NCBI GenBank assembly: GCA_937911505.1
Contig: CALEMF010000044.1
Location: 1-47,203 of the forward strand
Reading direction: 5' to 3'
Source: an uncultured Cytophagales bacterium
Lineage (GTDB): Bacteria > Bacteroidota > Bacteroidia > Cytophagales > Thermonemataceae
DNA length: 47,203 bases
Shown here in pieces: positions 16,864 to 25,013 of this stretch. Every line of letters begins with the position of its first letter. Positions within the stretch are counted from its first letter, which is position 1. The translations under genes were made by a program, and so were the position numbers. The notes beneath the pieces are model-generated. The model had not been told where the DNA came from. It was given only the letters and a program-made list of their open reading frames with translations, and ran no database searches.

Positions 16864-17916
16864 CTACCCATCACTTCTTTCCTCAATCATTGGAATAAGA
16901 TATTTAAGAAGTATCTCAAAGGGAAGTTTTCCTCGCCAATTCCCATAATTACTCCCTGTAAATACCACTTTTGCGTCATAGTCAGGTAGCCACATCATGT
17001 ACTGCCCGCCATTGCCAGAGGCAAACAAGACTTCCGTGTCGATGTCTTTGTATTGTAGGTGCTCCTTATACCAGAAGAAGCCATAGTAAGCGCTTTCATA
17101 TTTGGCATTAGGCGTTCTAGCGTATCTGGTAAAAGAGAAGTCTAGGTCGATGGTACAGTCAGTAGATTGCTCAATCCATTCTTTACTTACTAACTGCTTG
17201 CCTTGCCAAGTGCCTTTATTACTTACCAAGTCGATGATTTTAAGCATATCCAATGGTTTCATATAAAAGGAGCCTGCTGTCATTCCTCTGCCTTTTGGTG
17301 AGAGCGTCCATCGGTAATCTTCAATGCCCAAAGGCTCAAAGAGGTAGCGTTTTGCAAACGCCATGACACTCATACCACTGGCGCGCGCAATGATTTCGCC
17401 CACAAGCATTGGCTCGTTAGAATTATAAGACCAGTTTAAGCCAGGCGTTCTGATAAGCTTAACGCCTAAACAGTAGGCGATCCAATCGTTGGTTTCCCAC
17501 ATTTCGCTCTCGCATTCAGGGCCGATGTCATAAAACTCTTCGCAGTTCAAACCCGAACGCATCTCCAGCAGGTTTCGAACGGTGATATTGCGTTTACCTT
17601 CTTCTTTGAGTTCAGGGAAAAAGCGCCCCAGCGAATCATCGAGCGCAAAGCGTTTTTGGTCGATCGCAATACCAGCTAAAAGACTTGTGATAGATTTAAA
17701 AGAGGAGCGAGTGTCGTGTAGGCTATCTTTACTAAAGTCGTTGTAGTATGCTTCAAAGATGAGGTCATCCCCAACTTTCACTATGATACAGTCAATGTTG
17801 GGATAAGTTTTAGTGTTCAATTTTTTGTTTAGCGCTTTCATCAATGTGGAAGCATCTTGCCCTGGGCAAGCCAAAGCAGAGAGCCATACTAATAAGCAAG
17901 TAAGCGTTTCTTTCAT
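16864..17916 (-). CDS. Serine hydrolase (beta-lactamase class C fold), exported
   Basis: 350 aa with a signal peptide (MKETLTCLLVWLSALACPGQ). SxxK is Ser71-Ser-Phe-Lys74 within HDTRSSFKSITSLL, the second motif is YNS in WSYNSNEPM, and the third position carries SGNGGQY. The pattern HDxRSSFKSIxSLL is shared almost word for word with the hydrolase domain at 29797-31500, so the two are recent paralogues. The C-terminus LPFEILLKYLIPMIEE matches the paralogue's end, showing that the MITE inserted right behind the stop did not truncate the protein. It lies 89 bp downstream of the CBM9-S41 gene's stop. Confidence 0.88.
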   Translation of the reverse strand: MKETLTCLLVWLSALACPGQDASTLMKALNKKLNTKTYPNIDCIIVKVGDDLIFEAYYNDFSKDSLHDTRSSFKSITSLLAGIAIDQKRFALDDSLGRFFPELKEEGKRNITVRNLLEMRSGLNCEEFYDIGPECESEMWETNDWIAYCLGVKLIRTPGLNWSYNSNEPMLVGEIIARASGMSVMAFAKRYLFEPLGIEDYRWTLSPKGRGMTAGSFYMKPLDMLKIIDLVSNKGTWQGKQLVSKEWIEQSTDCTIDLDFSFTRYARTPNAKYESAYYGFFWYKEHLQYKDIDTEVLFASGNGGQYMMWLPDYDAKVVFTGSNYGNWRGKLPFEILLKYLIPMIEERSDG

Positions 17917-18005
17917 AGGGTATATAATAAAAAGTTAAAGGTTGACTACTAAATAAAGTTACTTCGTTACGAGAAAGTTGGTAGATAGCTTCACTATTAT
18001 GCTTA

Positions 18006-20102
18006 TTATCGAGAGGCTTGTCCAGCCTCTTGTAGGTACATAATGGCAAAGTCCATCACCCGGTCTTTATCACTACTTTGGTGTAGCGCCTGATCAATAA
18101 TGGGGTAGTCAGGCATTATTCCTCTTCCGTACCAATATTCAGTAGTGCCAAGCGCGCTTACATATTTGATTAAGGGAATTTTTACTTGAAGTTTTGAATG
18201 GGGTAAAGTTACGTGGTCGTATATACCACTGGTGTTGCCATCAAAGGTACCCCCTGTTTCTGTACCTACAAAAGTTGCCCTTTTGTCTCTTTTCATAATA
18301 GCACAGATTTCTGAAGTAGCAGAAAAACTGCCTCCATCTATCAGGACAACTACTTTCCCAGTAAAGTTATTCTCTACTTTTGGTTGTTGCCAAGTGGTAG
18401 GATCTAACAAATTCCCCTTCAATGGAGCCAGATCGGTGATGATACGCCTTCCTGCACTATCCAGAGAGACGATGGAGGCAAAGAAGTTGAGCGTTTCGTA
18501 AGAAACTAACGTAGATGCTTGCTCAACTTTCTTATGAGGAGCAACATTTACCTCGTACCTGTCATAGTACTTAAAAGGCTTTGTTGTCAAATAAGTATAC
18601 AAATAAATAGCATTGACTTCTTCTCCACCACCATTTCCTCTCAAATCCAAAATAAGCTTGTCGATTTTTGAGGTGACTAGTTGTTGGAAGCTTTCATCTA
18701 CAAACTTCTGAAATGCTTTGGGATAATTGAAAGTACGAAGCGTCATGACACCAATGTTATTCTTCAGTTTATAGTCAAATGGCTTGCCTCGCTGAGGCGT
18801 TCCTCTGGTTGCTTTTATTTGCTCAAGTGCTGTGGTTGTCAAAAGAGGGATATTCGCGGAAATTACCTTTTGTTGCCCTTTCAGGATGAAGTCGATTTGG
18901 GTACTTTCTTCAAGGCCATCTACTAAAGAATAATAAAAATCAAAATCAGCAGCCATTTGATGGTATTTACCAGTCAGGTTATGGCCGTCAGCGGGAATCA
19001 GCTCGGCTATGTCGTGTAAAATTTTCTGGATAGCTTGCCCGTTGATGGATACGAGCTGTGCGTCATTCAATAGCGTATCTGCTGAATAGTTTTCGGTAAC
19101 AAATACACCGTGGGTGGTTGTCTTAAGTTGAAAGGGCAATCGTTTTAAGTCGGCATTGTATGTACTTGCGAAATATGCGGGTAGTTTAACTTTCATATGC
19201 CCATCACCAATTTTACTCAGGTACGAAGCGACTATTTTATAAAAGTCAAGCAAGGTGATGGGTTGGGTAAGGGCCTCTAATGTCTGTTGGTAATGATGGT
19301 TGATAAAGCTTTCACTACGATAACGGTAAAGGGAAGGGTAGGAGGATTGCAAGGAACGATGTAACCCTGAAAAGTCATTTTGTAGGAGTTTAGCGTCAAT
19401 TTTATCAGTGGGGAGGAAGCGTTTTGCAACAGGAATACCAGTAATGCCCTGTAGAAGACCAAAGGAAGCCACCCATTGCGCGTCGTCAGTAACCTTAGTC
19501 CAAGAAGAATTTTCGTCTAGTCTAGCGATCCTACGGTTCACTTGTAGACCCCATTGTGTCTGCTTGGTGTAGACGGCTAGCGCACTGAGTGGAATTTTTA
19601 GTTCAGCGATCCACCCTTGCTCATCGCGGGTCGTTTTGGCCGTCCAGTCGGGGCTCCAATCGTTCAGCCAGTTATTAGAAGTTTGGATATATTCATCTCC
19701 TCGTATACCTGCTGCGGTAATGGTAAAAGAAAAAGCATCTTTTTTGTCAAAGTCACTGTCAATATTGATCTCAACGTAATCACCAGCAAAGAAATCCCTT
19801 GGCTTTTCTTCCATGACGATACTGTCAGGTTGTGCATCAAACGCTCTGATGGCTACGAATAAATAGTGTTGGTCGAACAGGATTTTGAATTGAGTCGCAT
19901 AAGTTGGCTTTTCTCCTTTATTAGGTTGGGTTTGAATGAAATCACCTGCCCACTGAACTGCCTCCCAAGACTTTTCTTGTAGCTTACCGTCAATAGTGAT
20001 TGTAGCTGTAGTTTCATTGGTTTTGTAACGCTTGGTCTCTTGTGCTGAAAGTGTATGAAAAAGCAAGGAGAGTAGTAAACTTATGGTGCTAATTTTTTTC
20101 AT
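18006..20102 (-). CDS. Exported CBM9-like/S41 peptidase fusion
   Basis: 698 aa with signal peptide (MKKISTISLLLSLLFHTLSAQ). Residues about 25-225 are a carbohydrate-binding module 9-like (DOMON) domain: ITIDGKLQEKSWEAV, YLFVAIRAFD, DYVEINIDSDFDKKDAFSF and WIAELKIPLSAL are its typical blocks. From about 255 the protein is an S41 (C-terminal processing/tricorn-like) protease, with LDFYKIVASYLSKIGDGHMKV, DKLILDLRGNGGG, and the nucleophile region VLIDGGSFSATSE (Ser of SATSE, about 615) followed by GTETGG. S41 enzymes cleave at exposed C-termini or degrade peptides. Pairing with a CBM9 domain is unusual and may tether the protease to a glycan. Substrate unknown. Confidence 0.85.
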   Translation of the reverse strand: MKKISTISLLLSLLFHTLSAQETKRYKTNETTATITIDGKLQEKSWEAVQWAGDFIQTQPNKGEKPTYATQFKILFDQHYLFVAIRAFDAQPDSIVMEEKPRDFFAGDYVEINIDSDFDKKDAFSFTITAAGIRGDEYIQTSNNWLNDWSPDWTAKTTRDEQGWIAELKIPLSALAVYTKQTQWGLQVNRRIARLDENSSWTKVTDDAQWVASFGLLQGITGIPVAKRFLPTDKIDAKLLQNDFSGLHRSLQSSYPSLYRYRSESFINHHYQQTLEALTQPITLLDFYKIVASYLSKIGDGHMKVKLPAYFASTYNADLKRLPFQLKTTTHGVFVTENYSADTLLNDAQLVSINGQAIQKILHDIAELIPADGHNLTGKYHQMAADFDFYYSLVDGLEESTQIDFILKGQQKVISANIPLLTTTALEQIKATRGTPQRGKPFDYKLKNNIGVMTLRTFNYPKAFQKFVDESFQQLVTSKIDKLILDLRGNGGGEEVNAIYLYTYLTTKPFKYYDRYEVNVAPHKKVEQASTLVSYETLNFFASIVSLDSAGRRIITDLAPLKGNLLDPTTWQQPKVENNFTGKVVVLIDGGSFSATSEICAIMKRDKRATFVGTETGGTFDGNTSGIYDHVTLPHSKLQVKIPLIKYVSALGTTEYWYGRGIMPDYPIIDQALHQSSDKDRVMDFAIMYLQEAGQASR

Positions 20103-20317
20103 TTTGTCTTTGTTGATTTATGTAAAGACAAATGCTTGCTTAGGAGGTTGCACGTAGGTAAAGTTATTTACTTATTGACATTAAAAATGTGTGCTCATTT
20201 TTCCTGTAAAGTAAGTACAACAATTACTTATTTTACATGGAGGTGAGGGCTTGAATAAAGTAAATAAGCAGCCGTCTAGTATTGGACAGTTGCTATGATT
20301 ATAGTTACCTCTATCAC

Positions 20318-20529
20318 TTACTTCACAAAAGCGGTATTGATGGTTACTTCCTCCCACTCGTTAAGTTCATCGCTCATAGAGTAAATTTTCTGGCGAATGC
20401 TATCTAATGCATCTTTACCAAGCACTAATCGTAAAGGAGGATGCGCTACCGTACCCGCTTTGATAATGGCCCTGGCTGCCAAAATAGGCTTGTTCTCTTG
20501 CTTACCATAAGTAGTAACGAAGAAAATTA
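20318..20529 (-). pseudogene. 3' stump of an SDR oxidoreductase gene
   Basis: On the minus strand, from behind the LRR stop, an open frame reads ...TYGKQENKPILAARAIIKAG, then TVAHPPLRLVLGKDALDSIR and QKIYSMSDELNEWEEV to TAA at 20318-20320. The string KAxxxxxPPLRLxLGKDAL...ELxxWEE is the conserved C-terminus of a common SDR subgroup. The Rossmann core, NAG and YxxxK parts are absent and there is no start codon, so this is a relic whose 5' part was lost when the LRR gene came to lie beside it. The rest of 20103-20317 is non-coding. Confidence 0.7.
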
Positions 20530-21411
20530 CTAGTCACTAATATTTATTTTAACCTTGGGCGAAAGGCGATAACTGTCCCAAAAAATATTCGGAATGGGGT
20601 TTTTATTGAGGTCTACGTACTCTAAACTATTCATATCCTGTAATGATGCTGGTAGTGCTTCTATCTTGTTTTCGTTTAGATACAAGTACCTTAGTTTTCG
20701 AAGCGACTTGATACGTTCTGGAAGGGTGTTGAAGCCATCATTTTCAAGGTGGAGCTCATAAAGCTTTGGGATTCTGGCAAGCACATTAATACTCTGATCC
20801 AAATCTAAATAGCTATCATTATTTAAATACAGCGTTTGTAGACGCGACAAAGAAGCAAATTCGTCGGGAAGCGTTTTTATAGGATTCCCTGATAAGTCAA
20901 TAAGCTCCACTTGCTGTAATAGTCGAATGTTGTCGGGTAGTTCGCTCAGGTTATCGTATTTCAAGTCAACGCTCTTTAGCGAAGGAATTCTGGACAAGAC
21001 GATCAGTGAGCTAGCCAAATCAAAGTTTTCTAGATAAGATAACTGAATGGAAGTAAGCGAGGTAAGCTGATCCAAAGCGTTGGGGAGCGTCACTATTTGC
21101 GTACCTGATAAGTTGAGAGATTGTAGTTTACTTAATTTGGCAATACTATCTGGCAGTGAGGATATCCCTGTATTGGAGAGATCTAGGTATTGGAGATTGG
21201 TAAAAAGAAGAAGCTCTTCAGGAAACTCTGTTAGTGTATCGGCATGAAGTTCTAACCACTGTACTTCTTCAGGTTTGGTGAGGGCTTCATCAAGCGTACT
21301 GTATTGTTTAAGTCGCTGGGCATTTGAAAAAGTAACGCTCAAAAATAGAAGTAAAAAAGTAAGAAACGATAAAAGTACACTTTCAGCTATTTTGTTTTTT
21401 GTGCTATTCAT
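20530..21411 (-). CDS. Secreted leucine-rich-repeat protein
   Basis: 293 aa. Signal peptide at 11-31 (VLLSFLTFLLLFLSVTFSNAQ), then YSTLDEALTKPEEVQWLEL and about nine LRR units with LxxLxLSxTxIxxLPxxI spacing up to about 270. Two units are longer, with IPSLKSVDL and IPKLYELHL replacing the usual start. The N-terminal block is shared with the LRR protein at 7859-8749, so the two are dispersed paralogues. No enzymatic domain. The 3' end abuts the SDR stump. Confidence 0.88.
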   Translation of the reverse strand: MNSTKNKIAESVLLSFLTFLLLFLSVTFSNAQRLKQYSTLDEALTKPEEVQWLELHADTLTEFPEELLLFTNLQYLDLSNTGISSLPDSIAKLSKLQSLNLSGTQIVTLPNALDQLTSLTSIQLSYLENFDLASSLIVLSRIPSLKSVDLKYDNLSELPDNIRLLQQVELIDLSGNPIKTLPDEFASLSRLQTLYLNNDSYLDLDQSINVLARIPKLYELHLENDGFNTLPERIKSLRKLRYLYLNENKIEALPASLQDMNSLEYVDLNKNPIPNIFWDSYRLSPKVKINISD

Positions 21412-21539
21412 AGAATGTTTATTATTTAAACAATAAACGGATCATTAAGTTTACAGCAGGTTCGCTCATTCCTTGGTTTTTTTACAGCTTTTACGTTGCG
21501 ATGGTTGCATAGAGCTATTTTAAGGGTAGAAAACACCTA

Positions 21540-21583
21540 TATAGAAAACACATCTCTTATTCATAAAATATATGTTTTCTATA
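21540..21583. terminator. Perfect 11-bp inverted repeat over the 3' end of the WG-repeat gene
   Basis: TATAGAAAACA at 21540-21550 pairs with TGTTTTCTATA at 21573-21583, spacer 22 bp. The stop codon of the WG-repeat gene (21557) is inside the spacer, so the transcript end can fold into a hairpin containing the stop. It lacks a strong T-run, so it may be an mRNA-stabilising or weak terminator structure. Confidence 0.4.
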
Positions 21584-22804
21584 GTCAGGTTTATTCTTCT
21601 CAATCTTATTTCCTTGAAAATCATAAACATCATGGGCTAGTGCACCCTTAAAAGTCGTCGTGTTCTTTTGGACAAAAATATAGTCTTTCACCCTAAACCA
21701 ATTGAGCATCAGAGTATCGTATTCGATGGGTACGACTACCGCTCCTTCGATGTTGATTACTCCCCACTTTCCTCCTTTAGCTGTCCAATAGTTTTCTTGG
21801 AAATCATCGTTGTAATACACGACGCCTCCGAGATTAACAGCGAATAAGTTTTCACTTATTTCTTCTATCCAATCAAATTTTAACGGTACAGCAACTTCAT
21901 TACACTTATTAATAACGCCCCATTTTCCTCCCTTCGCTATCCAATTCCCTTCTTCGGAAAGCTCAAATTGTATTTTACCGCTCGCTACTTTATAGTAGTT
22001 AGTCGATCTAAAGAAGTCTATAAAGGTATAGCTTGGTGCTATAAGTGCTTCGCCATTACAATCCATAATTCCCCATTTCCCTGAGAGGTTGAAGAAGTCA
22101 TCTATGTCGTAGTCTTCGTGGATGTTTAAGCCATCCACGACTGTCTTAAACTTATCGAGGTCATTTTTATTGGGTGCGGCATACGTATTACTACTTGCTC
22201 TCAATATATGAGAATAAGGTAAGGCAATTCGTTTTAGTTGATAGGGGTTTATATGGTAGAATTGCCCATTTTCCTGAATAATCAACCAGCCGTTTTGAAG
22301 GCTTCCAAAAATATTAGAAATAGTAAAATCGTAAATTATTTTTTCTTTGTTATCGATAAGGCCGAATGCATGGTGCTTTTCTGCTTGTAATAGGTCTTTG
22401 CTAATCGCTTTTAAGCTTTCATATTTGGGTGTAATTACTTCCTCCAGATCATCATTCAAAAGTCCAAATTGACGGTCTCGCTTACAGATGATATGCCCGA
22501 AGGTATCAACGCTAATGGAATCGTATTGATCTGTTTGTACTTTTAGCTGACCATCTACTGAATGAATGAAATATGACCAACGCTTGGTTGTAGACGCTTT
22601 ATTGAAATTTACGCCAATAAACCAGCGTTTATTTTCTTGATAGCTTATACTGTCGTATTGCGCAACAATTAAAATTTCTGAATCATTTTTTACAACACCC
22701 CACTGCTGATTTTGTGCTTTGAATAGGGTAAATCCATCAGCTTTATATTCGCTATAGGTCACCTGAAACTTCTCTTTTATATGAGCTGGTAAATGATTGT
22801 GCAT
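21557..22804 (-). CDS. WG-repeat protein
   Basis: 415 aa without signal peptide. It contains repeats of the WG type: QWGVVKNDSEILIVAQYDSI, QFGLLNDDLEEVITPKYESL, KWGIMDCNGEALIAPSYTFI, KWGVINKCNEVAVPLKFDWI and KWGVINIEGAVVVPIEYDTL, spaced through the whole chain. WG repeats form beta-structured ligand- or protein-binding units; no enzyme domain is attached. Cytoplasmic by lack of signal. It has 145 bp to the LRR gene downstream and 184 bp upstream, so it is probably monocistronic. Confidence 0.88.
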   Translation of the reverse strand: MHNHLPAHIKEKFQVTYSEYKADGFTLFKAQNQQWGVVKNDSEILIVAQYDSISYQENKRWFIGVNFNKASTTKRWSYFIHSVDGQLKVQTDQYDSISVDTFGHIICKRDRQFGLLNDDLEEVITPKYESLKAISKDLLQAEKHHAFGLIDNKEKIIYDFTISNIFGSLQNGWLIIQENGQFYHINPYQLKRIALPYSHILRASSNTYAAPNKNDLDKFKTVVDGLNIHEDYDIDDFFNLSGKWGIMDCNGEALIAPSYTFIDFFRSTNYYKVASGKIQFELSEEGNWIAKGGKWGVINKCNEVAVPLKFDWIEEISENLFAVNLGGVVYYNDDFQENYWTAKGGKWGVINIEGAVVVPIEYDTLMLNWFRVKDYIFVQKNTTTFKGALAHDVYDFQGNKIEKNKPDYRKHIFYE

Positions 22805-22988
22805 TTTGCCTATATAGTAAATATTACCAATTGAAAGGAGCTACTCGCGCTGTAAAGTAACTTATAAAAGTTCATTATTCAATAAGGCAGTCAGCTATAA
22901 TGATTGTCTAAATTTATGAGAGGTATAGTACCACGATGCATAGAAAACTATTTCAAGACGATTAAGGGATTATAGAAAGTAATAACAA

Positions 22989-23797
22989 CTACTTATTTAG
23001 ATCACGCTTTCTTCTCTCGCCTTTCGTAGCGGTTCTGTGCAATACACGTAGCGTATTACTATAATTGGGCTTGGCGAAATGTGCTACTGCATAGTTGTCG
23101 GCTATGATAAGATCACCTTGTTGCCAAGAATGCTCATAATAGGTGTCTGTTTCCCACATATGATCGTTGAGAAACTGGTGAATTGCTTCTGCTTCATCCT
23201 TGGAGATACGATCGCCCGAATCAGCTTTAATAAAACCATTTTTAAAGCCTTCGCTGATGTGTAAAACAGGAGTAGCGGTAATGGGATGTTCCCAAATGAT
23301 AGGATGTGGTTTATAGCGTTTCCCAAAGTCACTGGTGAGGGTACGTAGTTGCTCCTTCTTAGAGGCAGGAAGTCGCTCGTAGGCATAATGGAGGTTCGAA
23401 AAGTAGGTAGAGGCTCCATCGGTAGGAATCGTATTAATAGAAAAGATACTTAAATGCATTCTGATGACCCATCAGAATGCCAAGCTTGCCCAGTATTGGT
23501 AAAGCCATCACCTTGTTGATTGGTTACTTTAAAAATTTCTGGGTAATCTCGGTATTGACCAGGCACGTACTCATATTTCCACGGTTCACCTAGTTGCCGT
23601 GTAAGCGCTACCTGAGCTGCTTTATCGATAGGATCAGCACTTTTGAGTAACACTATCTGATGCGTATCGATCAGGTCTTCTAATGCCTGAATGGTAGTAT
23701 CATCCATCGGTTTGTTAGGATCCAAATGAAGTACTTGAACACCCAAATGAGGTGTAAGCGCTCGCGTTGCTAGAGTATTATCCTTTGGAGAGGTCAT
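22989..23797 (-). pseudogene. TauD/TfdA-family dioxygenase, frameshifted at the active-site motif
   Basis: Two overlapping frames make up one Fe(II)/2-oxoglutarate dioxygenase of about 270 aa. Frame one (23797 to 23450) runs to WHSDGSSECI, with metal ligands His107 and Asp109 of HxD. Frame two (from about 23459 to 22989) continues HLSIFSINTIPTDGASTYFSN and ends with the distal His and Arg in AHFAKPNYSNTLRVLHR. The shift falls inside a perfect 10-bp hairpin (23457-23479), and the spacing from HxD to the IPTDGAS block is shorter than I expect for the family, so a small deletion at the palindrome is likely. As written, neither half can hold the full metal site. A promoter match lies upstream. 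Confidence 0.8.
23457..23479. repeat. Perfect 10-bp hairpin at the dioxygenase frameshift
   Basis: CATTCTGATG (23457-23466) and CATCAGAATG (23470-23479) are exact reverse complements separated by three bases. The hairpin encodes the HSDG...S part of the HxD motif and contains the frame change. Confidence 0.85.
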
Positions 23798-23861
23798 ACT
23801 TGACTGGCTTTAAGGTGAAAATTCTATTGAGGTCTGTTTGGTATATTCGCGTAAAAAATGA

Positions 23862-23895
23862 CAAAAGTAACCCTATGGTAAGGGCAGTTACCCAA
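23862..23895 (-). promoter_or_regulatory. Bacteroidota-type promoter of the dioxygenase gene
   Basis: Minus strand: TTG (23893-23895), 23 bp, TACTTTTG (23862-23869), an exact TAnnTTTG -7 box 64 bp before the ATG. The spacer is at the long end of what is accepted for this sigma factor. Confidence 0.45.
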
Positions 23896-23956
23896 CTTTA
23901 GTTTCCTCTGTCGAATAATTATGTTAGCTATCCTTCTAAAAAGCGCCTATAGTATT

Positions 23957-24182
23957 TTACATTGCGCTTAAACCACCATCGATAATAATTTCTGCTCCAG
24001 TAATAAAACTGGCTTCATCCGAAACATCTAACTTGTAGGTTTGTAGCCTTTCGTGGGTATAGTCGATAGTTTTGATGTCAGCCGCGACGATGGTAGCGCC
24101 CTTTTCTAAAAGGGCTTGAACAATGGTTTCCTATTCCCTGAGCAGCACCCGTTACGATGCCTATTTTTTCTTGAAAACTCAT
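23957..24182 (-). pseudogene. SDR 'mini-gene': N- and C-termini fused by internal deletion, plus frameshift
   Basis: The ATG at 24182 opens MSFQEKIGIVTGAAQGIG, an SDR cofactor motif. After a frame change (apparently two bases lost at GGAATAGGAA) it continues TIVQALLEKGATIVAADIK, reaches LDVSDEAS and then jumps directly to FITGAEIIIDGGLSAM and TAA at 23957-23959. In intact SDRs LDVSDxxS (about residue 60) and SDEASFITGAxIxIDGG (about residue 230) are some 170 residues apart. NNAG, Ser and YxxxK are missing, so the gene is dead. The shared SDEAS at the junction suggests deletion between short direct repeats. Confidence 0.78.
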
Positions 24183-24338
24183 AGTATTTTTTGGTGTTAA
24201 AAGTGCCTAAAAAGAATATATAAGTATTAACTGTAGTGTTCCAATAAATGATTAGAATTTTAATAGCTCTCATAGTAGCAATGGACAGAAAAGAAAACGA
24301 ATGTATAGGGTATAGCCTCATCAGTACTTGACTACCAA

Positions 24339-25013
24339 CTAACTCCCTTCAAACTTTGCGATGAGCTCTTTTCTGTAAGTAGTACTTACTGGGAGCTGTA
24401 CCTCACCGATAGTTAGGCGGGCTTGTGAAATATTTTTTACGGCCTTTATATTAACGACATAGGAGCGATGACACTGTACAAAACCATAGGGGGAGAGTTT
24501 TTCGACCCAGTTCTTTAAACTATCGTGGATGAGAATTTTCTGATCGATCGTCATGAATGCTAAGTAGTCTACTTGTGCTTGTAAGTAAAGTATATCACTT
24601 GTCTTGATTTTATGTAGTGTCTTATCGGTGTATAAGTATTGGTAAGTTTCTTTTACTTCTGAAAAGTAAGTGGCTTGTACACGGGTTACCGCTTTCAGGA
24701 ATCTCTCGAAGTCGAAGGGTTTTAAGAGGTAGTCGGTTACTGAAATTTCAAAAGCTTCTAGCGCATATTCGGAAAAGGCAGAAGTGACGATCACTTTAGG
24801 AGCATTTACCAATGTTTTTACGTAAGCGATACCATTTAACTCTGGCAGTTGAATATCTAAAAATAGGATATCTGCCGCTTGGAGCGTTTCGCTTGGCATA
24901 TGTAGCCCTGTTTCAAAAATACCAATACAAGTTAAGAAGGGTACTTTCTCTATGTAGCTAAGGAGGAGCGCCTGCGCTGCTTTTTCATCTTCTAATACTA
25001 CTACCTTCAGCAT
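24339..25013 (-). CDS. LytTR-family response regulator
   Basis: 224 aa. Receiver domain 1-118 with the acidic pocket (Glu8, Asp9, Glu10), phospho-acceptor Asp53 in LFLDIQLPELNG, TS (about 77-78) and Lys98 in LLKPF. The LytTR DNA-binding domain (about 125-222) shows ILYLQAQVDYLAFMT, FVQCHRSYVVNIKAVKNI and LPVSTTYRKEL. It overlaps the kinase gene by 7 bp, so the two are translationally coupled and form a pair. LytTR proteins bind pairs of 9-bp direct repeats; such a pair is present at 28416-28446 ahead of the operon, suggesting autoregulation. Confidence 0.93.
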   Translation of the reverse strand: MLKVVVLEDEKAAQALLLSYIEKVPFLTCIGIFETGLHMPSETLQAADILFLDIQLPELNGIAYVKTLVNAPKVIVTSAFSEYALEAFEISVTDYLLKPFDFERFLKAVTRVQATYFSEVKETYQYLYTDKTLHKIKTSDILYLQAQVDYLAFMTIDQKILIHDSLKNWVEKLSPYGFVQCHRSYVVNIKAVKNISQARLTIGEVQLPVSTTYRKELIAKFEGS

